Below, in pieces: positions 25,076 through 38,065 of a DNA stretch of 64,000 nt. The notes below the pieces were generated by a model. That model had not been told where the DNA came from. It made no database searches and worked only from the letters and a program-made list of their open reading frames with translations. The stretch is taken from contig NC_066852.1 in the NCBI RefSeq assembly GCF_001640805.2, positions 3,238,274 to 3,302,273 on the forward strand, in the 5' to 3' direction. The stretch comes from Lates calcarifer. Its lineage: Eukaryota > Chordata > Actinopteri > Centropomidae. Position numbers and translations under genes: made by a program. Each line of letters starts with the position of its first letter. The first letter of the stretch is position 1.

Positions 25076-26558
25076 ACATCTGAGGGACCTGCCTCATACT
25101 GAGTAGGTCTCCCTTGTGCCGCTAAAACGACTCCGACCTGTCAGGGCATGGACACAGGACCTTTGGGGGTGTCCTGTGGTGTCCGGGACATTGGCAGTGG
25201 ATCCTTTGGGTCCTGTGGGTTGCAGGGCCATGCTGGCTAAAAACCTTGTCATTATGATGAAACTAAGTCATGTAAATGTCTCTTATATTTCTCATAATCG
25301 CTTATTTAGGTTTCTTCATCCATCACATCTTATTTTGCTTGTTAGCCACTTCTCTTTCCTCACCTCAGCAGCATCCTGGCTGCCTAATGGGACATTTCAG
25401 GTAAAAGGAACACCCATTTCTCTGGGTTATGAATTTAGATAACTAATTAACTTTATGATTTCTCCAGTGGATGCTGTTTCAATCCATTGGTGATGATATA
25501 CTGCTGTGTCTGAGCAGGCAGAAAATTGTGGCACGATCAAGTCTCTCAGGTTGTGACCTGAGCAGGAGTTCACTGGGAGTCAGAAGTTTCACTGGAGACT
25601 GGTGCTTTGTTAACTTAACAGTGTTTGTGTATCAGCTCCTCAGTTAGCTGTGAAGACCGTATACAAAGATTTAACCTGGAGTGCAGTAAAATCATATATT
25701 TTACTCTTGAGATAACACTCGTGTGGCCTGTTTGTATGACCATGGATACTTTGCATGTCTTCTTACCGTTTTGCATGAGGTTTCTGATTTTTTTCGTATA
25801 TTTTTCCTGCTTCTCATGCAGACTTTTGACAGAAGTGTAATCCATGCCATTGAACAGAACATTTTTGTACAATCGCCATCATTACTGCAACACTGTTGAG
25901 GTGATTAATGGAAATCAACTGCTGCCTGGAAATGAGGCAAACACATGGAAAATCACTGATAGGGTTCTTCAAAGCTCAGAGTCTTGCAGGCAACAATGTA
26001 GGACAGACAGAACGTGGCCCTGTTGACCCTCCTTTAATAAAACACACTCTTTCTATTTTAATAGAGAAACAAATCATATGTTTCTTTTTGTTGTGCTGTG
26101 TGAGTCACAATCTCTTGTATCCATCTGCAGCTCCAAGGCTTCCACGCTTGTTATCAGTCACAGTCAGGACTTGCAGATTACTTGCAGTTTGTCTGTGAAG
26201 ATTCTGTGAAGATTGTCTGTGAAAATTCGTATGGCACTTAGGAATTTGTATAAAAACCTTATTTCATCTTAGGCATTTTTGGTGTTATGATTTATACAGT
26301 TCACAACAGTTAATCCAACCTGAATACTCCCATTAATGCAGCGTGTGTTGCTGTGTTTGAATATTGATCTGGAGTGAAAACACTTTCATTTTTCTCCTTG
26401 TTATTTGCTGAAAAGATGAAAGCAGTGTTGGTGGATATTGAGGTTGGTTTGCAGGATGGGGTGGCAAGGGGGACAGCTTTTCTGCTGGGAATTGCTGAGC
26501 TGCAAAGCATGAGCATGCAAACCGGGGGAGAGGAACCAAATTCCCCTTTCAGATTGCA

Positions 26559-26753
26559 CCAGCATTGAAAAAGCAAAGTCCAATCATCGTCTGTGAAAAA
26601 AGCAGGTCAAGGGCCAATCATATGATCAGAAGGAAAGGGCACTTCTAGGCCTTAATTCGTCCTGAATGTCACACCGCAATATGGGTTTTTTTAAAAGGAA
26701 AGGGCAACAGGCAAAAAGGAACAGTTTCACATTTTATAACAGCAGCCTTGAGG
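26559..26753 (+). repeat. Duplicated ~195-bp module, copy 1
   Basis: It aligns collinearly with 27389-27582 at a constant offset of 830 bp. Shared blocks in order are CCAGCATT, TCCAATCATC/TCCAATTATC, CAAGGGCCAATCA(T/A)AT(G/A)ATCAG, GCACTT..TTAATT, CCTGA..TCACACC and an identical 24-base end containing ATAACAGCAGCCTTGAG. The bases between these blocks have diverged. It is non-coding. The pattern suggests a local duplication of a functional non-coding element. Confidence 0.8.
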
Positions 26754-26801
26754 AGGAGACACAGTTTGCTGTTTTCAGGTGTGGACTGCTTGAAGGAGGC
26801 T

Positions 26802-26832
26802 GGAGGAGGAGGAGGAGGAGGAGGAGGAGGAG
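26802..26832. repeat. (GGA)n trinucleotide repeat
   Basis: About ten GGA units, followed by more G-rich sequence. It lies just after module copy 1. Confidence 0.9.
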
Positions 26833-27388
26833 TGGGAGTGGGGGGGTTCAAGATGTTTAGCCTCGCTATTCACTGGTTTCATTTCATTGTTCAGTCAAAG
26901 TCAGTGATGCAGATGATGCTTTTGGTTAAGGCCAGAGGGAGTGAGAGAGAAAATGAAGCCTTTATTTTCCAGTATCATAAGAATAACATCAGTTCTGTTT
27001 CAGGGAAGGTTTTAGCTCAATTATTGATGCAAGAAATGGAATTTTAATCTTGAAATAATCCTGCAATAAGCCCGAGAAATGTTTCGCTGCTGATCAACAA
27101 GATAAGCTTATTTAGCCTGATAATGACAGCAGCAGCTCAGTGGAGCCAGAATTGTGACCGTTGTGAGTGTCAGCAAGTTGAGGATAATTATAAGATTGCC
27201 TCCATTTTGCATTAGCTAACCCCAGAGTGACTCTGAATACATAGAACTACCTGGAAGATTATGATGGCTACTACTCCTTATTATTGATATTTTCAGTACA
27301 CCCATGACACACTTTCTTTCTCTGACTTATTCACTTTTGTGCTGAAAGTGCGTCAGTCCTTTCCACTTGCTTCAAAGCCTCCAGTGAG

Positions 27389-27582
27389 CCAGCATTTCCA
27401 AAGATTTGTCCAATTATCTGAAGTCAAATTTAGATGGGCAAGGGCCAATCAAATAATCAGTCCGAAGGACACTTGTGCACTTTAATTTTGCCTGAGGATC
27501 ACACCTGAGGAGGGCTATTGCTTTTTCAGCGTGAGAGCTTCTCTGAAGGGCCAATTTTACATTTTATAACAGCAGCCTTGAG
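27389..27582 (+). repeat. Duplicated ~195-bp module, copy 2
   Basis: Second copy of the module at 26559-26753, with the same order and spacing of conserved blocks. It contains CCAATCAAATAATCAG where copy 1 has CCAATCATATGATCAG. It also gains an extra GGGCCAAT at 27548-27555. Confidence 0.8.
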
Positions 27583-27599
27583 AGACAGAGACATCCCAT

Positions 27600-30500
27600 T
27601 TAATGGGTTCCTTTCAAAGCTCTGAGGAGTGATGGAAAGTTGCAGTTGGCCTGTCGGTGTATGCTCACAGGATGTGGTGGTGACTGGTCACATCGTTTCA
27701 TCATACATGACTATTATGTCATATCATATATTTACTGCCTGCCATTTTGCAACCTGTTTTTTGTAAACTGGAACCAGATCAAAACATAACTCTGGTTTTG
27801 ACCTCGACCCTATGATCCCATCATTTTCATCAAATTGCTCAAATCTGATTGATAAACTGCTTCAGTACAGAGCCAGTCCCCTCCTTCACAGCAATGGCCC
27901 AGTAACATTGTAAGTATAGGAAGAAAAAAAAAACACCATGATACATCCTTGAACTGACATGTTGTATACTGTATATACATGTAGTGTGGCTTTCACAGCA
28001 GATACCTCATCAGCTGCTGCTGTCAGTGCAGCTGTCATATTGGCACTAATGCATGTTTCAGTCTATAACATGTTAATTAAAGGTATATTCATGTACTTTA
28101 TTTTTACATTTCAGCCTTGAGCTCCCTGTTGATAATATTTCATTTTGTCCCCAATGTGAAGCACTTTGTAAAGTTGATTTCAATATTAGCATTATGAATT
28201 AATCATTAATCAACTTTCTGACATTTAATAATGATGATTGAGATATCACAGCCGATAACGGTTTACAGGTACATGTGATGAATTAATGATATGTGGCTAT
28301 AAATAGTAGTAATCATGAGTAATGTTGGCTGCTCTGGCACTGCTGGAGACCCTCGCCAATGCAACACAGTCACTAAATTTGCAGGTCTAATGAGTGGTGG
28401 AGCAGGCACGACTATCATCAGATTAAGACTGTCTTGTGGTGGACTGTGAGAACAGAGATCAGGCTTGTGCACGTGCACCCATTCAGATTCATAAAACATA
28501 ACCACGTGCATGCACGGCTTTATAGATCTGACGGGAATATTGTGTATGTATTGTATATTAGTGAGTTTATATGCATCTGCTGTACATGAGTGTTATAAGG
28601 CCACCGCCCACCAGACAATGGGACAAGCTGTTAAGAGGCACTTCATCTCTGTAATTACAAGCCTCATCAGCGTAGTCAAGATCATTTTCAAACAGTTTCA
28701 ACAGTTTATGTTCTGTTCCAACATGATGATGGAAATGTGAGGGGATGTCTAGTAGGCCTTTTACCACAGGGAGCAGCCACAGTGATTCACTGCATCTGTC
28801 TGTATACATTATTGCATTATATACCGTCTGTAGCTATGAATATATATCACTGAAGGATTACATAAACAACAATAAAACAGAGACAACTGGGATAAAACTG
28901 GGATGACGCAAGGTTTTTAGAGACAGATTTTTATTAAATTTACATCTATAAAATCTCTCCTGTATATTTCACCTTTTTCCTCTGTATTGCTGATACAAGC
29001 AGAACATTTTTGGCTTCTTATGTTTCCTCTTTATTTTCTCCGTATCTGCTTACTTCTCTTCCACCCACTATGCAGACATTCTTAAAAAACAGCCCAGTGG
29101 ATACAGTCTGTGTGACTGCCTCTGGGTTTTATATGAATCAGTAAAAACGGCATGCTTCAAATTAAAGAGCTTCAACAATGAAAAAACACTTTTTTTTATT
29201 AAAATGTATTCAGAATCTTCATTATGCTGATTATCACAGACCCATTGCATGCCTTCAAAAAGCCGCCTACACAATCAAAGCCAGACTGAACGGAAGGAAT
29301 GATCAAAAAATAACAGACTGATCTCACAACCTGGCATATGGACTCAGATTCAAGTGGGTTTTGACATTAAATCCGGTTCCTCGATGTTTCCTCTAAGCAG
29401 CACAAAGAAACACTTAATCTGTGTTTCTAAATTCACACATGGCACAAGATCATAAATCCCTCGAAGGTCCAGAATTTCTGTTGGTGCTCAAATTGCAATA
29501 AAACAAGACATCACTGTAGGAATCTAAGGAGTAGCCTATACCATGCAATCTATTCCTGTGTCTCAGACACTAAATTATCTGATGTCAAACAAGTCTAAAT
29601 GTCTTGAAGTTCTACTGAAATTACTGAATGTCTGTCACATTGTCAGTACTTGTGGAGGCAGATGACGTCTTTGCATAACCCAGTCAAAAGCTCTCACTTT
29701 ATACCCATTTATACAGCCTGTTCAAGGTGGAAATGTTGTGCCTTTATTCTGCCTTGTTGTTCTGTTTAAAAGGTACAAAGGTGAAATCAGTGGGTTTGGT
29801 TTGTTGCAAAGGCAACACAGGTTTTCTTAATGCCAGTATAACACAATCTCTGTGTGAAAAGGCTACTAACAGCCAGCCAGCACAAAAAAGAGCCACATCC
29901 TACAAAACAACTAGCTAATGATTCCTTCTTTTATGCGTCGATGGGTGTTTCATGTTACATTTTGGCTTGATGAATGGAAAAATGCACTGTTAACATCAGT
30001 ATTTATGCTAGATAGCTAACTGGCTAGTTAGCTGTAGCACACTGTACAGCTTAAAAACTTACCTGGACATTGATCCATTTAGAAATTAAATGCTACTGCT
30101 AACAAAATGCTGTCTGTCCTGGGCTTGTAAGCGACAGCAACAGTCGACCATTTGACAGCCGCCATTTTGACGTGTCATTACAGGAAAACCATAGGTGTAA
30201 TTAACAACACTGATAATGGCTGCACTCCATTTAGGTTCACAAATTACAAGGTCCTATTGCTGTGCATGCTGACCTCGACTCTTTCACCACTACCTATATG
30301 ATAGACACAATAATCAGTAGGTTAACCCACGCATTGATTGTGAGCATTAAATTGAGACTTATAAATCACTGGACCTTATGCATCACCACTGACAGGCATA
30401 GTGTCACAAAACACTTTCACATCTATAAAATGTTTGAGAGCATTATATAGTGAACAGAATTAACACTTCAGACACAAATTAAATGCCGAAGGGTACATAA

Positions 30501-31040
30501 ACTGCTCTATATAGTAACTGGGGAATGAATTTGGCATAGCTTACTGAGGCACTTAAATGGAATGAAGCCATAATTAATGTTATTGATTACACTTGTGCTT
30601 TACCTGCTATTAGAATTCCAAATGCCTGCTGGGAAAAAGGTCTGTTGACAGGTGAGCCACACACTTGAGAATGTACAGTAGCTCCAGAGAAAGAACCGAG
30701 CTATAAATATTTTGTAAAAAGTTCACTGTGACACAACAACAAGGGGTGATAAACTGTGATTTTATTTGGGATTTAAAATATCTTTTCTGACATGTCCCTT
30801 CCTGTTAAGATTCATTCGCTGTGTTCCAACACATTACTCTTCATGTATCAGGCAGAAACTCAAGGTCATGCAAGGATAAGTCAGCCCACTACGACATACG
30901 TTTTATCAACCCCTCCCTAAATTTCAGTCCAATCTTGAAAAGATGCATGTGCACGCTGGCTCAGTACAGCATGAGATGTTTTGGTATTCAACCCAGGGAT
31001 AAGAGCGAGATCACTCAAGTCATGTCTGACAGCAGGTTAT
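27600..31040. other. Intron 1 segment, no gene
   Basis: No coding similarity. GAAGCACTTTGTAAAG near 28159-28174 resembles a LINE 3' tail but is isolated. Confidence 0.45.
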
Positions 31041-31300
31041 CGATCTAGAGGCAATTTTATTCGTGCATCAGGAGAAACGAACGGCCCCCTCTAATTCTCT
31101 GTGTGACCAAATCCTATCGCCCTTGCACATCTTTAATCCGCTGGACGGCTGGCGGATTGGCTGGGGGCAGAAAACAGTCGAGACGCGAACACAGTGTTTG
31201 CCATTTGTCATTACGGCCGCGGGGCTGATACGCTGTATATCTTTATTCATTCATAAATCTCCGCTTTATGAGGTGTGCCTGAATTCCACTGCTGCTGCCT
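31041..31300. promoter_or_regulatory. CpG-rich, CCAAT-containing island within intron 1
   Basis: I count 16 CpG dinucleotides between 31041 and 31263, against a very CpG-poor background. An inverted CCAAT box (GGATTGGCTGG, ATTGG at 31156-31160) and GGCCGCGGGG (31215-31224) lie inside it. It could be an internal promoter, an enhancer or a conserved non-coding element. The role is inferred. Confidence 0.4.
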
Positions 31301-34300
31301 GCTGCAGAGAACATACATCTACTGTACAAACACACACGACCTTAACATTTAATAAATCTGATGTCTTGTTAGCAGTTCTCTGATGTCTGATCTTTACCTA
31401 GGACCTTTAACCTTTCACACCGTTCTGATTATTTTTACACTTTTTTCACGTGAAACTTTTCTCTGATTTAGAGGAATTTGGATTCAGTGACGTCATTTGA
31501 TCTTTAAGCATTTTTAATGTCCAAACAACCTTCAACTCTGAGGCCTACATTTTTCTGTGAGTGAACGTCCCATTACCAGTCTTCCCTCGTCCTTTTGTGA
31601 AGGCAAGAACAGCTGACATCCAAAACAGAGACAGGGCCTTTGTCACTTGGTTGGTGAAAGGAAACACGTCTGACGCTCACAGCTGGTTAAGACAGCTTTA
31701 CTAATTATATCATCAGTGTTGTTTTTGTTGTTGTTGTCCTTGTGTTGCTGATGCCTGCTAGCTGCTAGCTGTTAAAACACAGTGATGCTGTAACCCGCCT
31801 GCAGGTGATCCTCACGCTGACACGATGACAGCAAATTACAGCCTCTGATGATGGTGATTTTTTATTTTGAAAATGTCTTCACAGAGAAATCACCCTTTTT
31901 AAACTGCTTTTAGACAAAACAAATACTCACAAAATGTTTTAAATGGAGGCACTGGTTAGGAACATATTGTAGCTGTGAGCTTTACTCATGTAGAACATTT
32001 CTGAATGTGCTACCTCTCATTTTCACACATTTACTCTTCCCTTGTTAGCTGCACTGCAAGTGTTCTGCTAATCAGCAGTGTTAATGTTAAAAAAAGCTCA
32101 CCCCTCATTTTAAACAGTTGAATTACTGAATCACTCTACAGTGTAAAACCATAATCTACATTTACAATTCCCCTGGTTAGAAAACTGTCTTTGTGCTTTC
32201 TTTATAACAAATGTGGTGACATATCTTATCCTGCTTAATTCCCTGTGTAGTTATGTTTAAAGCTCTGTGACTCTGTGGTGATTGTGAGATAGTGGAGCAA
32301 CTAAATGGGATAAACTAAGAGTGAACAAGTGGAAACAAAGAGGCTAACAAGGAGGGAGGTAGTTAAGCTGATCAGAGCTGAGGTCTAACAGAGACTTGTA
32401 CCCACAATGCTTCTCTAAGGGTAAGAATTGTGCAAAAGTTTTAGCACTGAGGTAGGTGTTAGTTAGTTTGGTCAATGATTATAAAAAGATCCTGTTGTTG
32501 ACTTGATTTCACAGGAAAAGAAGAGCAGCTCAGTTTGTTCATTTATGAGTTGGTGGGAGGAAATCCTCTTGGAAATGTGAGCTACTGTACAGCTACTGTA
32601 CACTGGATGTACAGCATGTGTCAGTGGAGTGAAAAGAGAGGCACAGCAGAGTCTGTCTGCATAGCAGGGGAATATTTGAGACATGATGAAGGACCAATAA
32701 TAGTTGATGTGAAGAGAGAATTGGTGGAAGCAAAGCACGGAGCCTGAGAGGTCCCATGATGTGTGGTGAATGAGAGTCTCTCTATGAAACCTCTCAGACA
32801 GGTAGGAGGAAAACTATGCAGAGCTTTGCTGGAAACCCCAAGATGTGTGAGAGTGTGTAAGAGTAGGCGGTGGTTGACTGAGAATATGGAGGCAGCCTGA
32901 GTAACGCTGAGTACTCCTCAACCTGTGGAGGTACAGTCTCAATTGAAAGAGACTGTCGCTTCTCAGCTGACATGAGCACTAGTGTTGTTCTGAGACGTTC
33001 ACATGGATGCTTCTCAGGCGACAATGTGAAGCACATTTTTCTTTTTAAAACCAATTACTGACAGGAAACACAGCACCATGTGATTCAGTGTTGAAACCTG
33101 GCTGATGTGTGTGTCAGCATTTTCTGTGAGCCTCTGCATTACCCATAGCAGCCCTTTACATTACCAGCGTGACGAGTGCTCAGGCCAGCAGCTTCTGGAC
33201 CTCATCCTCAATAATCAAAAGAAAGAGGACCTTCCAGTGTGGACTCTGGAGTGTAGATAATGGTTCCCATTGGATTTTCTTAATATAATGTGCCAACCAA
33301 TATCCTGCTCCCAAAAAATGTGAAAAATTCAATGAATATCAACATTTACCATCTCAAAACTTTGTAAGAACAAAGTTGGCATGGGTTGAGGTATAAAGGG
33401 TGATTTCAGTTTGCACTGCAGTCCATGTTTTGTTTTTCTATTAACAGACAAAGATCTGCACACCGCACTGATAACTCCCTCCAAATTTAATTTAACGCTG
33501 CAATCTAACAGAGATAACAGAGATCTTTGTCAGGCATTGTCAAATAGACATCATAAAGAGGAAATTCACCACTCAGGTGGTTGTGATCTGCATGATTGAG
33601 AGTCAGTATCTTCTCACAATCAGCACTGAGCTGGACAAACAGAGAAAAATACATTAAATATATACAAAGCAATAACATCAGTTAGAAATCACATAATATA
33701 TCCAAAAGATATTATCATAGAAACTAGGAAAAACTAGTATATAGGAAAAAACACACAAAAAGTACAAAAGAGGAGAATAATGATTGTTTCCCTGGGAGAG
33801 ATTATCAAAACATGTTCATATTACAAATGTATAAAAGAAGAGCAAGAGCTGTTAATCATACTTGTTTGTTTTTGATGGATGTGCGTGGCCTACTGTCTCT
33901 ATCCTCAGGGTTTGTAGAATAATCATTTTTTAAATCTTCAGAGTAAAAGCTTCTCATATTGTAAAGGAAATGCCACTCTCCTGCTTAGAGCATAAAGCAC
34001 AATAATGTCACAAAATGTCTCTTGTGTGCCAACTCTGACTTGCAACCTTTGTCACTTCATATTTAAACTGTATATCGACCGCTGAGACTCTTGCCTTGAA
34101 ACCTTTGTTCAGCAAAGTCTCTGCACAAATATTTATGGAAATATCCACGAAAATGAATGAATGTAATTGTCACTCTGAAAGCTGCTGTCAGGGACAAAAC
34201 CATTCCTTTGTTCATTTCCATGCATCTCTTGACCCCTGCTAGCCTTAAATCATTCAGCCACACAATGACCACATGCAGCCACAGTGCATTTTCTAATATG

Positions 34301-34835
34301 ATTGTTTCCAGCCAAATGCATATCCCCCTTCCACAACCACCCATTTATTTCCCCCCTTGATATTAGATCAAGTCTAGCCCAATGTGGTAAGCTATTTGAT
34401 GGGGATACAAAATTGTCTGCCTCATCCATTCCCCAGCTTGCCCAGTTCCTAGCAACCAACAAGATTAGACTGTCTGTTTCTCAGTGGTTTAGAAAGACCC
34501 AGAGTGCAGGCAGATACCATAATCACATTATACAGACTTAATGCATGCATGCAGGCACAGCAGATAAACACATATGTGCCTGCACGCACATCCAGCCACA
34601 CACTCACACTCTCACACAACTGATAAGCCAGTGATTCAAAAGAGGATATGGCTATAGACCAAAGCCTGTAATCATCATTTATAATAAAATTCAGAAATGT
34701 CACAGAGGGTAAACCTGCAACAATTCACTTTACTCCACATTTTATTTCTAAAATGGAGTTAGGCAATTGTGGTAGGCTGACTTCAATTTTTAGATTATAT
34801 AAAAAGCAGATGTATGTGAGGACAAAATATTCCAA

Positions 34836-34860
34836 AACCAGCTGGTTTGAACCAGCTGGT
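34836..34860. repeat. Tandem palindromic E-boxes
   Basis: ACCAGCTGGT occurs twice (34837-34846, 34851-34860), separated by TTGA. Each is a perfect palindrome around a CAGCTG E-box. Similar AACCAGCTGGTT units occur in fish foldback repeats. Confidence 0.7.
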
Positions 34861-35954
34861 CCCAGACGTCTTCCTGTCCCTTTTGTGGTAAAAGAAAGAA
34901 AGAAGAAGGAAAAGAAGTCACCACATCCCGACATAAACACTCACAGACACACACAGATCCTTTACTGTGACTTGGGTGCAAAGATCCAAGTTCAGCATGT
35001 AATATTCTGCTGAAGGAGGGAGCAACAGGTGGAGAGTAATACCACAGCATCTGAAGCATGATGAATGTGTTTCTGCTCATGTTTAGACAGCTCAAAGGTT
35101 GGGGAAAGATCATCGTCTTGGTTACATATCAAAATAGTCAACACCGCCCTGACAGGATGTGTTTTCATTATGGTTTTGTTAATCTTTTGTCACCTTGTCT
35201 CATGTGAGGTAGAACATCCACCCCAACCTCTTAACTTCTGGGTATAAGAGTGTAATCAGGCAGCAATTACATTTCTCCCTAAAGGTATTTAGCAAAAGCA
35301 ATTAGTGGTTAAAAAAATCAGGATGTAGGGTTGCATTCATGTAAAAAGAAGTTACTTCTATTTTTATAAAACATTTAGCTTCATGGTGAAAGAACAGGGG
35401 AAATGGGTTGTAACTAAATTAATCACGTCATGAGTCATGATCCGTCTGATAGAGCTCAGCAGGTGGCAATAAAAGATTGATCAATCAATCACATTGTACT
35501 TTCACTTAAATTAATCAGAGCCACACATCGCAGTGTTGGGGAGAAAAAAAGAAAAACTTAAGAGTTTAAAAACTGGGAAAAGTCGAGGCAAACATCTCAA
35601 TCAGGTGGAGATGGGAAAGGCAAAAAAAGCAGCACTGCTGGTGAAACACCAGCCTGAGGTAACTTTAATTACCACCTGGACACGTCTTACCCATCAGACT
35701 CTGCATGGAACCTCATCATATTTTGTACAAAAGCACACCTTACTCTAGAAGCCACTGACATAACCTGAGTTCAACTCCTGCATTTTCTGTTGTGAATTAT
35801 TTTATTGCTGCAGAAGTGCCATCAAAAAGTTCTGAGAATGCTCCCATAACAAGCAGAAACCAGTCTGACCGCCTGTGTCGATACGATGACCCTTCAGCTT
35901 GAATTTCATTTTCGGGAAGAAGTTACAGGGAGCCACGATTGTGTCTGTGCAGCC

Positions 35955-35970
35955 AAAAAAAAAAAAAAAA
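35955..35970. repeat. Poly-A run of 16
   Basis: Sixteen A on the + strand, with no other sign of a retrocopy around it. Confidence 0.9.
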
Positions 35971-37837
35971 CAACTTGGGTGTAAAAATGTGCTGGGAGCA
36001 GGTACGTTGTCATGATGGAGCAACCAGCTGTCATCATGCCAGAGTTGAGGTCTTTTGCGCTGAATGTCCTCCCTCAGATGCCTCAGAATGATGCAAGAGA
36101 ATTCATTGTTGTAGTGTTGTAGTGTAGGCCAGTAGATTACTTGTTGCTTCTCTCTAACATGCTGTTCTGTCTCCCTTCATTTTAACCTGTGATTGATTAG
36201 TTGGATGTAGGAAGCCTTAGTGAAGACCTTGAAGGTATAAAAGTAAATGAACTTGAACTTGGAATCACCATATGGTCAAGTGACCCTCTCAGTCACTGGT
36301 TTTGATCAACAACCTCATCAACCCTCATAGATTCTACATCAAGGGTCATTCTGTGCAGTGGTGCAGGCAGGAAAACATCCAGGCTCGGCAACATTAGACA
36401 CAAAGAGACTCCAAGCTGAGCCCAGCGAGCTGTAGCTGCAGGGACAAAACCGCATAATGGACAGTTACATGGACAGTGATAGTGAGATAAGACAACAAGG
36501 CAGAGAGAAAAAGAAACACGATGATAGATAGATGGGATTACTGTCAAATAGGCTGATCCACTGCTAGGTAAAATCACTGTGTGACAGGTGCCTGACAGAG
36601 AAAGGACAGACAGCTGCACACACAGGCACGCACACACATGGACAGGCTTACGAAACAAAACCCTGACGTTCGAAGCAGATATGTTCAGCAACATATGGCG
36701 GCCACAGAGAAAGCCAGCTCCTTTGAAAATAGATGTGATGTTTAAATTGGATGTTGTTTGACGTAGTCTGCTTTTTGTTGCCATACGATTCAACCTCCGG
36801 GCAGTTCATGAAAATTTTACCATCTGTTGTTCAAAAACATACATGTGCAGGTCTGTTTTCTTTTGAGTACAATCAGAAAGAGATGTGTTTTTTATTTTCA
36901 AAAACAGCCAGTGGACAAAATATAAGAAGGCAGAGGAAATATAAAACAGGAAACGCAAACTCAACTCAGTTTAAGATTCTAAACACATGACATAGCACTG
37001 ATAAGTCTTAGTACTGCCTGATGTTTGCTCTTTGTTCCACTACAACTGTATTTGTAGGAGCTCCTGGCTGTGGTGACATACTGCATATTATCCAGGCAGG
37101 TGCTCCGCGGTCGATGCCCAGCTCTGATCAGACACAAAGATTAAGCAGTGCATCAATCAAGCAGCGCTCCATCACACAGACCGCCTGTCTTCACTGCAGT
37201 ACATCTCAGTGTGGAAACACTGGAATTCTGTAGCATGCATATTCATGTAGCATACATCTTCCTAATGGAGCACAGCTAGTGTTGCTTTATCATCTGCAGC
37301 TCCCCATGTGGTGCTGTCTGACTTGACGTCTGGGTGGCTGGATGTGAAGAGCACTGCCAGTTTCACAGGGGTTGGCACACAGAAATTAGTCATTTGGTCC
37401 TTGAGGTTCGGTGATGTAATGACTACTTGTAGGGCTGTCTAGCTGGCGAGCTAATAAGTCAAGACAGGCTAGCACTAGTCAGTCACAATACTTCCATGTA
37501 CTTATCCTCAGGATTATAATGCATTTCTGTCAGTAATGTATTTATGAAAAGAGAAAAGGTCTGATCTGAAGAGAGTGATTAGTGGTCTACCTACTCTACT
37601 TCCTGAGCCATCCATTCCTTGAATGGTCAGCACTGTTAGGAGGAACTGTTACTGGTCAACAGTGCAAATTCATGTGTCAGAGTTGACGAAAGTCTTAGTC
37701 GATCACCACAGTTAAAGGAAGGAATCCAGCGATTGCAGCGATTCCATTTTCACCGGAGGATGTTGCCGTTTAATCTCTGGTGTGATCAGGCAGCATCAGC
37801 AGCTGTGTTGTGTGTGTTGGTCAGTGTAACACTTTGG

Positions 37838-38065
37838 TTGTCAAGTTGTCAAGATATCTTACACTGGACTAGATTTTAATGAAATTTGCCTCTAATATTC
37901 ATGGTCTTGAGAGGATAGATCCCTATGTTGTCAGTGATCCCCTGACCTTTCCTTTAGCAACCAGTCACAGTTCTTGTTGTCTCCAAGAGGTATTTCTACT
38001 TGAGGTGGGACATGTTAGCTCTGATGTAGGCTACAGTTTAGCTATTAGGTAGATGCTAAGTGTTT
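37838..38065 (-). repeat. Interspersed repeat family R1, minus-strand copy
   Basis: The reverse complement contains GGTCAGGGGATCACTGACAA, then ATCTATCCTCTCAAGACCATG, then AAATTTCAT and AAGATATCTTGACAA. These are the same ordered blocks as at 49171-49312. A TAGCT-rich section follows, as expected for the other end. Confidence 0.6.

Larger units (their letters stand above)
31301..37837. other. Intron 1 segment, no gene
   Basis: No recognisable coding region. It contains inverted repeats at 34546-34588 and 34836-34860 and an A16 run at 35955-35970. The 166-codon minus-strand frame at 36293-36793 has no recognisable domain. Confidence 0.5.

Noticed and set aside
26669..26860. Poly-Pro / poly-Arg / poly-Gly frames
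   Set aside because: Direct translations of the GGA repeat, not proteins.
35955..35970. A16 as the tail of a processed retrocopy
   Set aside because: The upstream sequence has no gene similarity and I see no flanking target duplication.
36293..36793. 166-codon minus-strand frame, the longest after the exon 1 shadow
   Set aside because: No recognisable domain, no splice or codon-use support, and Cys/Val runs from simple repeats. Judged chance.
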